A DNA stretch of 23,772 nt. Origin: Priapulus caudatus. Taxonomy: Eukaryota > Priapulida > Priapulimorpha > Priapulimorphida > Priapulidae. The position numbers and the translations under genes were made by a program. The notes beneath the pieces were generated by a model, which made no database searches, had not been told where the DNA came from, and saw only the letters and a program-made list of their open reading frames with translations. Location of the stretch: contig NW_014577402.1 of NCBI RefSeq assembly GCF_000485595.1, forward strand, positions 256,424 to 280,195. Direction: 5' to 3'. This document shows, piece after piece, positions 9,536 through 17,556 of the stretch (positions are counted from its first letter, which is position 1; each line of letters starts with the position of its first letter).

Positions 9536-9880
9536 GAAAGAGAGATAGTGCGCGCCGGCGGCGAGATAGTGTGCGCCGGGGTCCGTGCGTCGTGCGCGCC
9601 GGCAGGCGAGATAGTGTGCGCCGGGGGTGCGGTGGTGCGCGGCCGGCGTCGCGAGATGCTGTGCGCCGGGGGTGCTGTGCGGCGCGAAGATGGCGCCGCC
9701 GGCGGCAGAGATATGTGCGGTGTGTGGCGCGGCGGAGATGAGTGCGGGGGTTGTGCGTGGGTGCGCGCCGGCGGCGAGATAGGTGTGCGCCGGCGGCGAG
9801 ATAGTGTGCGCCGGGGCTGTGCGTGGCTTAGGCGCGCCGGCGGACGGAGATAGTGGGTGCGCCGGGGGCGCGTAGTACGG
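9536..9880 (+). repeat. GC-rich subrepeats in the 5' LTR
   Basis: At least six variants of cgccggcggcgagatagtgtg occur, spaced by roughly 14-70 bp. The 3' LTR has an equivalent but shorter set at about 19075-19285. The frame open across them (9515-9853) is a low-complexity artefact. Confidence 0.8.
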
Positions 9881-10235
9881 CGCCGGCGGTAATACGGAAC
9901 ACCACCGCGAGCGCGGCGGCTGCTGGCACGACGCGCCGGCGTGCGCTGGGCTTACGTGGAGTCGTGTCGCCGAGGGCGGCGGCCGGGGGTAGGCGGCACC
10001 GGCCGGAGAAGGCTAAGCCGGGCTCGGAAGGTACGGCGGTGCATTAGCCCCCCTGGGGATCTTACTTGCACGCTGCTCATGCTAGCAGCCCTGCCAACAG
10101 GTCAGCAATGACAAATGGCTCTGGTTTTAAACATAAGCCTGCGCAACAATGTATTTATTTTGTCCAGCGCGGTTAGTAAGTAGTATTTACAGCTGGGCCG
10201 ATTGTATATTCTCGTCTAGCGACTTCGCGGATTGT

Positions 10236-10565
10236 GTATTGCACGTTGCATGCAGGTATTGTGGGCGCGAAGCCCTGTCATTGGCCTAGGAGATGTGGCG
10301 TCTTAATACGCGATGTGAAGACAAGCATTGCGCGTGCGCGTGTTGTACTTTGGGCGTGGAAGCTTTGTCATGTAGGCCTAAGAAGATGTGGGCATCTTCA
10401 AAACCCTCGATGTGGCAAAGCCAGTGCGCGTGCGCGTGATGTACTTGGCGCGGAAGCTCTTGTCATTGGCCTAGAGATGTGCGTCCTTCAATCCGCGATG
10501 CGCGCAAGCAGTAACTAACGCGCATACATGTATTTCAGCGCGCGAAGGGTTCTCATTGGTTAAGA
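10236..10565 (+). promoter_or_regulatory. Four tandem U3 repeats with inverted CCAAT boxes
   Basis: Units of 90-95 bp are anchored by tgtcattggcctag or variants at 10276, 10366, 10461 and 10551. Each has an upstream gcgcgtgcgcgt-like block and a gggcg(c/t)g(g/a)aag block. Three of four carry ATTGG, the reverse of CCAAT. They end about 30 bp before the TATA box, the usual place for LTR enhancer repeats. Confidence 0.7.
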
Positions 10566-10591
10566 GAAGTGTACCTTTGGAATCCGCGGGG

Positions 10592-10599
10592 TATATAAG
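10592..10599 (+). promoter_or_regulatory. LTR TATA box
   Basis: gtatataagg lies in a GC-rich context directly after the fourth U3 repeat. By usual spacing, transcription would start near 10620, leaving about 630 bp of R-U5 before the primer site. Confidence 0.7.
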
Positions 10600-11251
10600 G
10601 AGTACTTTACGAGCAGCAATGAGTTAAGTTAAATTTAGAGTTAAAAATTCGAGACTACTACACCAGGGACTAAGGTTAGACAACAGTTAGTGTAGCCAGC
10701 TAGGGGACACACAAGAGAGAGTAGTTAGATAGGATGAAGAGGTTAAAATTAGCAGCTAATAAGATTAGTATTAAGTACATAGGTTCAATTGAGATATAGA
10801 AGAGTAGGATATAGTTTAGGAGTAAACGTAAACAATTTTGACCGGGGGGAAAGGGGTAGGATTATGATTGCGATGTCAACCCAAGGGCGTGTAATTCTAC
10901 TGTTTTCACCTCCGCGAATGCGGAACATGTTTTTGTGATGATGAAACGGCCTCTCTTTAGAGCCATTAGAAACGTATTCCGGCTTGGTGGTAGTCTACTC
11001 TCGTGTCGAGCTACCATCCACGCACACTCAACGCACATTCGCAGACGGCCGCAAGAGCCGGCGATTAAACCGCCGGTAGGTAAAGAACACAACGCACAAG
11101 GTACTATACGATCACTAAAAACGGTGGAGAAGAAGAGCGCGAAGAATACGGCACACATTGGTGCTGCGTGAAACACGCGACACACAGCCCAAAAGATAGA
11201 AACGGCCGTGTGGTTAAGGTGTGAACAAGAGGATCCCCAAAAACGCCACAT

Positions 11252-11273
11252 TGGTGCCGTGTGACCAGGATTT
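11252..11273 (+). other. Primer-binding site, tRNA-His-like
   Basis: tggtgccgtg then accaggatttt: the complement of the 3' end of animal tRNA-His begins TGGTGCCGTGACCAGGATT, so the match is close except for two extra bases (TG) after position 11261. It sits immediately after a CA that can end the LTR and 50 bp before the first gag frame. The tRNA sequence is from memory of the family. Confidence 0.55.
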
Positions 11274-11321
11274 TGCGGAGAAGCTTGAGAGCCGGGAATA
11301 CGAAAGGAGTGCAGAAGAGAG

Positions 11322-11726
11322 ATGCCGGTGATTCCCCGAGGACCGGATAGAAGAGACACCTCCGTGGTATGGGATTCGACAGCGATCTCAGGCGATACCC
11401 CTGCCGGGTACGGCGTAGGGCGCCCTATGGAGCAGACCGCTGCGGCTGGAGCATACCCTCAGTCGCCCGGGTCGGTGACAGGGTCGGAGACAGTGAGCGA
11501 CGACAGCCCGACAATGATGGAGCCATACACCGACTACGCCGACGACGTAACCCCCACGCCCGGCGAGCCGAGAGCGCAAGCTCCAGGCGTAACGCCGAGG
11601 CCGGCTGGGCATGTTACGTTCGGTACGACCGAGACTCAACTGAAGACGAGCCGGTGTGGGAGAAGCGATATCCCGACGCCTCGCCGAGCCGAGGCTGACA
11701 TAGAAGGGTACGACGGCGAGGGATGA
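11322..11726 (+). CDS. Gag N-terminal reading frame
   Basis: A 134-codon frame starting with ATG about 50 bp after the primer site. It is rich in Pro, Thr, Ser and acidic residues and looks disordered, as the N-terminal arm of Gypsy Gag often is. No structured domain is recognised. It ends in a TGA that overlaps the ATG of the next frame (ATGA at 11723-11726). It may be a true separate product, a frame joined to the next by -1 shifting, or one Gag broken by a sequence error. The last is quite likely, given indels elsewhere in the element. Confidence 0.6.
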   Translation: MPVIPRGPDRRDTSVVWDSTAISGDTPAGYGVGRPMEQTAAAGAYPQSPGSVTGSETVSDDSPTMMEPYTDYADDVTPTPGEPRAQAPGVTPRPAGHVTFGTTETQLKTSRCGRSDIPTPRRAEADIEGYDGEG

Positions 11727-12631
11727 CAGAGCCGGAGGCAGCTCGAGGCGTATCACAGCGCGATCGAATGAGAGTGAGGCCGTTTACTGGGCGGGAGAGT
11801 ACCACCCTAGAAACGTTCTTACAGAAATTCGATATAGCCGCTGAGTATAACGGCTGGAACGAGGCTGCTCGCACTGCGCAGCTCGCGGCAGCGTTGGAAG
11901 GGCCGGCGGCGGAAGTCATCGACGGGTGTGCAGAGAACCTCTCTGAGTCCGCCCTCCGGGCTGAACTGCATAGCAGATTCCACCCGGCCGGGCAGGAGTT
12001 GCTACACAAGGCAGCTATGGAGAAACGCCGACGACGGCCGGAGGAGACGTGGCTGGAGTACGCCAGGGAGTTGAAGAAACTCGTCAGCCGCGCGCTCCCG
12101 AACTCCACGCCCGACCAGCAGAGTGAGTGGGCGCTGTGGAGGTTTGTTGACAACCTACCGAGTGTCGGCCAGCGCGTATACGTGCTTGGCCAGCATGATA
12201 AAACGGTAGAGCAGGCTGCCGCACACGCGACGGAGTACGAGGCGATCGTTGGGGCAGATGCGCCGTGCAGGAAGCCACACGTAGGACAGGTTGGACAGAA
12301 CGGGGGCGGCACGGCCCGAGAGCCCACCGGTCCCGTTGCCGGGCAAACCCCGGAGAAGCAGACGACCAGCCGTTGGACGCCGGAGGAGCTAGCCGACCTG
12401 GCACAGATCATGCGTGACGTCTTCGGACGAAGCGAAGTAGATCGTGACCAGGGGCGGCGATTCGACTACCCCATCTCGAGGCGAGAGCTATCCTATGGCG
12501 ACCGTAAGGCCGTATGGCCGTTGACGGGTCGCGACGACCGAGGCAGACGATACGGAGGTCAGCGAGAGCCGATTATCTGTTTCCGATGTGGGAGACAAGG
12601 CCATATGGCGCGAGAATGCCGTGGTGGCTAA
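11723..12631 (+). CDS. gag: Gypsy-type Gag with zinc knuckle
   Basis: A 302-residue structural protein that would form the retrotransposon particle and bind its RNA. Residues about 18-175 have the helical layout of retrotransposon Gag: the RPFTGRE opening, W at NGWNEAARTAQLAAALEG, the RFHPAGQELLHKA block, then helices to about 175. A Pro/Gly/Thr linker follows. A CCHC zinc knuckle (C-x2-C-x4-H-x4-C) lies near the C-terminus (codons at 12578-12619, start CFRCG). It overlaps the previous frame by ATGA. Intact length suggests Gag is the best preserved gene of the element. It is followed after a frame change by the protease. Confidence 0.88.
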   Translation: MTEPEAARGVSQRDRMRVRPFTGRESTTLETFLQKFDIAAEYNGWNEAARTAQLAAALEGPAAEVIDGCAENLSESALRAELHSRFHPAGQELLHKAAMEKRRRRPEETWLEYARELKKLVSRALPNSTPDQQSEWALWRFVDNLPSVGQRVYVLGQHDKTVEQAAAHATEYEAIVGADAPCRKPHVGQVGQNGGGTAREPTGPVAGQTPEKQTTSRWTPEELADLAQIMRDVFGRSEVDRDQGRRFDYPISRRELSYGDRKAVWPLTGRDDRGRRYGGQREPIICFRCGRQGHMARECRGG

Positions 12632-12702
12632 CCCGTCGGCCAAAACGAGCACCCCGATAACCGGCAGTCGGCGCAGGTGGTGACCGACCGCCCGACCACT
12701 AG

Positions 12703-13152
12703 CACACCGCCGGGAAACGAGTAGGAGCCGGATGTAGATCCGCACTTCCGGCCCAGGGAAGAGCACAGCGTCGGATACCGAAACCACACGGTCACGTTGG
12801 CCGAGTGCAACCTCGACCGTCGTGGCACGTAACTGTAATGATGTACGGCCGACCCGTCGAGTTTATGGTCGACACCGGCGCTGATGCCACCCTGTTGGAC
12901 CGGGGAGTCTACGAAGGGTTTCCTACGGGAAAACCTTCATTGAAGCCGGCTAGCATGGACATGTATGATGTACAGGGAAAACCGTTGGACTCGCTTGGAG
13001 AGATAGAAGCCGAATTTTTGCTCGGCGGGGAGAAGTATGGACAGGATATCCTTGTAGCAGAGATGGGCACGAAGTACGGCATATTGGGCATGGACTTCCT
13101 CGTTAGCCATAACTGCCAGGTGGACGCTGCTCGCGGCCATCTGACAGTTTGA
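12703..13152 (+). CDS. pro: Retropepsin-type aspartic protease frame
   Basis: The frame is open from 12703 to the stop at 13152, with no ATG before 12838, so it was probably made as part of a Gag-Pol product. The catalytic motif FMVDTGADATLL (DTG at 12871-12879) and the closing ILGMDFL motif (13081-13101) are both present with normal spacing, as expected for a roughly 110-residue retropepsin. It would cut Gag into its mature parts. It is in a different frame from Gag, and the 70-bp gap after Gag has stops, so either a frameshift site or a base error separates them. Confidence 0.85.
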   Translation, partial: HTAGKRVGAGCRSALPAQGRAQRRIPKPHGHVGRVQPRPSWHVTVMMYGRPVEFMVDTGADATLLDRGVYEGFPTGKPSLKPASMDMYDVQGKPLDSLGEIEAEFLLGGEKYGQDILVAEMGTKYGILGMDFLVSHNCQVDAARGHLTV

Positions 13153-13783
13153 TGGGCCGTCCTGCACGCGCTGCATGGAGAAGCAGAAGCTTAGAGCCAC
13201 GGCGGGTGACTGCTGTCCGGCGAGTGATGGATTCCCCCGGGGTGCGCGCCGGTGGTGGACGGTTCGTTGGCAAACGGCCGTGGAGAAGAGACAACTGGCG
13301 ATTGCTTGAACCCACGGCCAGGTTCGCACGGCAAAAGGGCGCGAGGCATCTTGAATGGGGCGGAGGTCTGCAGTGGTACGTTGAAGCGGAAGTTCCCCTC
13401 ATAGTAGTTAACATCGCTGCATGAGATGGTAGCGTATAGCACCGGACGAAGAACTAGCTCACCTAGAAATAGAAGTGGCTGGTGCATGGCACCCGTTTAG
13501 CCGGCCCCTCCCCGCCTCCAGAACACAGAACGGATACACTGGTCCCAGCTGCCTCAGCCTTCTGCGGTCAGATCGGTGGAGCCATCTGCTGATGCCACCT
13601 CACCCGTGGACAAACGGTCGAATTGCGCGGAGCTGTCGGGCCACTAATAGTGACCTGTTTGCGCATGCCTGGGAAACGTTGGGACGCCACCGACCGGATG
13701 CGCACACGATCGACACAGGCGAAGCACTACCCGTCACAAGCAGGCCGCGACGGGCCGCTGGGACGCCAACACGTCATGGACGC
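13153..13783 (+). pseudogene. Decayed front of Gypsy pol (linker and start of RT)
   Basis: No single frame stays open, but in different frames there are fragments typical of the stretch between protease and RT. The clearest is HTIDTGEALPV at 13703-13735, which matches the H-x-I-x-T-G-x-x-x-P-x opening just before the RT domain. Upstream, YSDLFA-like and VPL-type fragments fit too. After about 13784 the sequence turns into the minisatellite and the RT fingers, palm and active site never appear. Presumed remnant of the pol polyprotein. Confidence 0.6.
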
Positions 13784-14570
13784 AGGAGATCGCCGTCGGC
13801 ACGAAGAAAAAGCGGCGATCAATCACGAGGTGAAGATCGCTGTCGGGTCGCAGAAGACGGCGGATCACCGCGCGAAGCGTGAGCATCGCCGGCCGGCAAA
13901 GAAAGACGGGCGATCACATCGAGGGTGAGAGCGCCGGCGACCGAGAAGACGGCATCTCATCACGAGGGTGAGATCGCCGTCGGCGACAGAGAGTACGGCA
14001 ATCCACCGCGGAAACGTGAGTCGCGTCGCGCGTAGAAACGGCAATCATACCGAGGGTGAGATCGCCGTCGGCGATAAAGAAAACGGCGATCACCACGAGG
14101 GTGAGATCGCCGCCGGCGAAGAAGACGGCGATCACCACGAGGGTGAGAGCGCCGTCGGCGACATAGACGGCGATCCCCACGAGGGTGAGATCGCCGTAGG
14201 CGACAAAGAGGACGGCGATCACCACGAGGGTGAGATCGCCGTCGGCGATAAAGAAAACGGCGATCACTACGACGAAGGTAAAATCGCCGCCGGCGGAGAA
14301 GACGGCGATCACCACGAGGGTGATATCGCCGTCGGCGACAAAGAGGACGGCGATCACCACGGGGGTGAGAGCGCCGTCGGCGACATAGACGGCGATCACC
14401 ACGAGGGTGAGATCGCCGTCGGCGACAAAGAGAACGGCGATCACCACGAGGGTGTGATCGCCGTCGGCGATAAAGAAAACGGCGACCCCCACGGGGGTGA
14501 GAGCGCCGTCGGCGACGAAGACGGCGATCACCGCTGGGGTGAGATCGCCGGCGGCGAAGAGGAAATTGGA
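13784..14570 (+). repeat. 42/45-bp minisatellite replacing the pol core
   Basis: Units begin ggcgatcac at 14040, 14085, 14127, 14169, 14214, 14259, 14304, 14349, 14391, 14436, 14481 and 14523. The eleven measured lengths are only 42 or 45 bp, all multiples of three. More degenerate units extend left to about 13784. Each unit holds ggcgatc and gatcgcc, inverse complements that could form a 7-bp stem with ACC/GGT pairing inside the loop. Confidence 0.93.
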
Positions 14571-14759
14571 GGAGGGAAAGAGCCGCATCCCAGACGACGG
14601 CGACGCCCGGCGGGGGAGCTAGAAGCCTCCTACCGCCGGCGGGGCATCGCCCTGATGGAGCCGGGACGCAGAACGCGTTCCCAGCGTGTAGTACGCCCAC
14701 CAAGATATCTCGGCTTTATACGGAGATGTAGGTGTGGGCGGCTACGGAAACATATGTAG
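13929..14759 (+). CDS. Open frame across the minisatellite, acidic-His repeat protein
   Basis: The frame is open from 13929 to a TAG ending 14759. It has no ATG until late, so it is not an independent gene as it stands; it could only be read as an internal part of a polyprotein. The repeat encodes GDHHEGEIAVGDKEN and variants of 14 or 15 residues, rich in Asp, Glu, His and Gly. After the array comes a basic tail with RTRSQRVVRPPRYL, which resembles the Arg/Pro-rich end of Gypsy pol proteins. The opposite strand is also open here because of the repeat composition, so openness alone is weak evidence. Function unknown. Confidence 0.4.
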   Translation, partial: ERRRPRRRHLITRVRSPSATESTAIHRGNVSRVARRNGNHTEGEIAVGDKENGDHHEGEIAAGEEDGDHHEGESAVGDIDGDPHEGEIAVGDKEDGDHHEGEIAVGDKENGDHYDEGKIAAGGEDGDHHEGDIAVGDKEDGDHHGGESAVGDIDGDHHEGEIAVGDKENGDHHEGVIAVGDKENGDPHGGESAVGDEDGDHRWGEIAGGEEEIGGGKEPHPRRRRRPAGELEASYRRRGIALMEPGRRTRSQRVVRPPRYLGFIRRCRCGRLRKHM

Positions 14760-14848
14760 TGCGTACGTACGATTCGCCTACCTCAGAAAGTTGAGGCGTA
14801 ACGGCAGTGGAAGGAGTCGGGAGAGACCAAGACAGCGCCAGCCGGGAA

Positions 14849-14915
14849 GACGCATCCGTCGAGTTTTTATCTAGGGGATGACTTAATCATCCCCTAGTTC
14901 GACGGACGGAGCGTC
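14849..14915 (+). other. Strong hairpin at the pol end
   Basis: ctaggggatga (14871-14881) and tcatcccctag (14887-14897) are perfect inverse complements around a 5-nt loop. Outside them, gacgcatccgtcga (14849-14862) pairs with tcgacggacggagcgtc (14899-14915) with a bulge. In one frame the left arm reads VEFLSRG and a stop at 14879-14881, a typical ending of Gypsy pol, so the hairpin seems to overlap the old pol stop. Confidence 0.75.
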
Positions 14916-15110
14916 GAGCGTCATCGGCGAGGAAATTCGGTGGCCGGTCAAGGGGGAGAAGGCGAGGAGACTCTCACGTGGGAGGAAGTGGAGGCTGTGG
15001 TGTATTCCAGCCAGAAATTGAGAGATCGCCCCAGGGGAGGGGTCACGCCCTCTGCTGGCGAGGTACGGTATGCACACCCGAGGTCGTCCATGATGCACTA
15101 TGCGCGACCA
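14916..15110 (+). other. GC-rich linker between hairpin and 150-bp array
   Basis: No recognisable coding domain. The 110-codon frame at 14940-15272 has no family features and runs into the repeat array. Confidence 0.4.
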
Positions 15111-16590
15111 CTCCCCCTTGCACCGAGGAACAGCATAATCCCTAACGCCGCAGGAAGGAAGCCGACGGACAGCCATGGCTGTCGCCAGTGTCGAGAGTGC
15201 CGCCCCACTGGCGTCGCGCCCCGCCGAGAGACGCGGATCTGTACAGGAGGAGGAGGAGAAGTACCGGGATGACCGTAGTGCCGCTGGAAGGTCGGCCGAC
15301 GGCGGTCGCCACATAACGACCGGCCGCGAACGGACGGCCGACGTAATTCGGAGAGCCGATACGTGCAATGAGACCGCATGCCGCCTACCACAGGGAGAAA
15401 GAGAGAAGTTTACCAGGGATGAAACGCGTATGCCGCCTGAAAGGCTCTGCCGACGGCGGTCGCACATAACACGGGCCGACGTCGGCGGGCGACGCTAATT
15501 CGCAGAGCCGAATTACGGTTCCGCCCCGGAAAAATGAGACGCAGCGCCTAACCGACAGGAAAACAGAGAGAAGTTTACCGGGATGGACCGGTAGTGGCCG
15601 CGTGAACAGGTCGCCGAGCGGTCGCCACAATAACGACCGGCCGACGTCGACTCGCGGACGTTAATTCGGAAGAACCGATACGTCGCAATGAAACCCACCC
15701 GCCTACCACAGAGAAAGAGAGAAGTTTACCGGGATGACCGTAGTGCCGCGAAAGATCGCCGACGGCGGTCGCCACATAACGACCGGCCGACGTCGGACGG
15801 CGACGTAATTCGGGAGGCCGATACGTCGCAATGAGACCCAGCCGCCTACCACAGGGAGAAAGAGAGAAGTGAAGTTTACCGGGGCGACGGTAGCGCCGCT
15901 GAAAGGTCGGCCGACGGCGGTCGCCATATGGCGACCGGCCGAGCGGAGACGGCGACGTAATTCGGTAGAGCCGATAGCGTCGCAAGGAGACCTGGCCAGC
16001 CTACCGCAGGAAGGGCAGAAGAAGTTTACGCGGGGCGACGGTTAGTGCCGCTGTGAAAAGGTCGGCCGACGGCGGTCGCCACATGCGACGGCGGACGTCG
16101 GACGGCGACGTAATTGCGGAGAGCGCGATACGTCACAGAGAGACCTGGCCGGTACTGCAGGAAGGACAGAAGAAGTTTACCGGGGCGACGGTAGCGCCGC
16201 TGAAAGGTCGGCCGACGGCGGTCGCCATATGGCGACCGGCCGACGTCGGACGGCGACGTAATTCGGAGAGTCGATACGTCGCAAGGAGACCTAGCCGCGT
16301 ACCGCAGGAAGGACAGAAGAAGATACCGGGTAGCGTGAGCGTGCGCCGCAATCAGGCCCGACGGGCGTCGCCATATGAGCAACTGGCCGACCGTCGTCGG
16401 CGCAACGTAATTCGGGAAGCCGATACGGCGCAAGGAGACCTAGCCGCTTACCGCAGGAAGGACAGAAGAAGTTTACCGGGGCGACGGTAGCGTCGCTGAA
16501 AGGTCGGCCGACGGGCGGTGCGCATATGGCGCCGGCCGATGTCGGACGGCGATGCAAATCGGAAGGCTGATACGTCACGGGTAGCCCTTC
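15111..16590 (+). repeat. About nine copies of a 150-bp palindrome-rich tandem repeat
   Basis: An anchor taccggg(g/a) occurs at 15262, 15411, 15576, 15727, 15877, 16027, 16178, 16324 and 16474, giving periods of 149, 165, 151, 150, 150, 151, 146 and 150. Each unit then holds a cgctgaaaggtcggccgacggcggtcgcc block, a gacgtcggacggcgacgtaattcgg block and a cgatacgtcgcaaggagacc block. Two units carry the perfect 20-bp palindrome cggtcgccatatggcgaccg (15918-15937, 16219-16238). Copies differ by many single-base indels and short frames on both strands are repeat artefacts. Confidence 0.92.
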
Positions 16591-16726
16591 CGACCTGCCA
16601 AAACGAAGAGTCTACTCCCTCGGGAAGAGGAGCTGTGATGGCGCAGAGTGAGAGGAATAAGAGAATCTCACAGCTGGAAATGAAGCTGGGGCGTGCGAAG
16701 CCTGTGTGGCGTAATACGATGGGGGA

Positions 16727-16772
16727 TGACGTCAGACTGGTGACCAGTGGTGGCTCGCTCAGCGTATAAAAT
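16727..16772 (+). promoter_or_regulatory. Possible internal promoter: CRE and TATA box
   Basis: A perfect TGACGTCA (16727-16734) is followed 30 bp later by gtataaaatg (TATAAA at 16765-16770) in GC-rich surroundings. It directly follows the 150-bp array and precedes the accessory ORF region by about 80 bp. Spacing fits a pol II promoter. No expression evidence is available. Confidence 0.45.
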
Positions 16773-16847
16773 GGGAAGAGGTAGGAGCAAACAACTCGAA
16801 GAACGTGGACAGACAGTAAGAAAGATTGAATCACAAAGAGCGTAAAA

Positions 16848-16982
16848 ATGATGGGAGAAATGATGGAAGACTTGGAGAAGGGCTACGAGTGGACCTCGAG
16901 TGCGACAGTAGTAGCAGGCGGAAGCAGTAGTAGCAACAGCAGCAGCACGGAAGAACTGAAGAAGAAGGAATGGCGCCCCTAG
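16848..16982 (+). CDS. Small ORF after the internal promoter
   Basis: A 44-codon ATG frame about 80 bp past the TATA box. It starts MMGEMMEDLEKGYEW, has a Ser-rich middle and ends with a charged EELKKKEWRP. It overlaps the next frame by 13 bp. It resembles nothing I know. It may be the start of a longer accessory protein broken by an indel. Confidence 0.3.
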   Translation: MMGEMMEDLEKGYEWTSSATVVAGGSSSSNSSSTEELKKKEWRP

Positions 16983-17556
16983 CGCCCGTCTCCGGACGCC
17001 GGCTACGGATGTTTGCCGAGCCCCGGCAGGAAAGTCCCACGCTCGCCGCCCGTATTGGCGTGGCGAGTAAGGTGTCGCCGAGGGTGGCGCCCGCGGGAGA
17101 GGAGGAGGCGGACGCACGGGCACCAAGCGCGGGGGATTGGCGAGTCTCCTTGCCCCTGCCGCGCTCCGCGGCCGAAGACGAGCCCCCGCTCCAGTACCGG
17201 GATGGACGCCCGGCGAGAGGAGCGCCGTCATCGAGATGGCCGCCGGCACCCCGGAGGGTTGCCGCATGTCCCCGCCGCCCGCCGACGGGCCGCCGAGGGG
17301 CACCGCTATCACCGCCGCCGCGCGCAACCACCCGAGGCGAGGGAGAGGTGACGTCGACCCGAGAGCAAGGACGGCGCCTCGTCGGCGGCGAGGAGATGGA
17401 GGGAGGCACGGCGCCTGTCGCCGAGGCCGCCCAAGGAAATTCAGGGCAGGAGAGGCTGCCGGCGAGCAGCTGCCGAAGAGGCCGCGCTCACGCAGGGAAG
17501 AGCGAAGGCTCTTAACAGCCGTACCGGCCGGAGCGGGTAAGGGGCGAGAGCGATGA
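16970..17556 (+). pseudogene. GC-rich accessory ORF region, part 1 (AT-hook-like)
   Basis: Three + frames are long here (16970-17515, 17013-17351, 17137-17556), a usual effect of high GC, so the true frame is unclear. In the frame of 17137-17556 the segment at 17419-17442 reads RRGRPRKF, matching the GRP core of an AT-hook DNA-binding motif, followed by a charged stretch. Elsewhere it is Pro/Arg/Ala-rich and low in complexity. In position (after pol, before the 3' LTR) it corresponds to an env or accessory gene, but no signal peptide or membrane helix is seen. Confidence 0.3.

Larger units (their letters stand above)
9498..11250 (+). repeat. 5' LTR of the Gypsy-type element
   Basis: Starts TG at 9498 and is taken to end CA at 11250, just before the primer-binding-site-like sequence. 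At about 1.75 kb it is long for the group. Stretches 9498-9985 and 9985-10189 align with 19020-19385 and 20428-20619. The differences are mostly single-base indels plus different numbers of GC subrepeats. The end point rests on the primer site and is an inference: a weaker alternative, cacattggtgc, occurs about 95 bp earlier. Confidence 0.8.

Noticed and set aside
9515-9853. 112-codon frame in the 5' LTR
   Set aside because: Encoded by GC-rich LTR subrepeats upstream of the TATA box, and not kept in equal form in the 3' LTR.
11614-12411. 265-codon minus-strand frame opposite gag
   Set aside because: Shadow of the gag coding strand; the + strand frame has a clear Gag domain and zinc knuckle.
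13914-14703. Two long minus-strand frames (224 and 247 codons) across the minisatellite
   Set aside because: They are open only because each unit is a near-palindrome with length a multiple of three; no pol-like or other domain, and the element's other genes are all on the + strand.
13784-16590. CRISPR array
   Set aside because: Units are contiguous tandem repeats with no unique spacers, in a eukaryotic retroelement.
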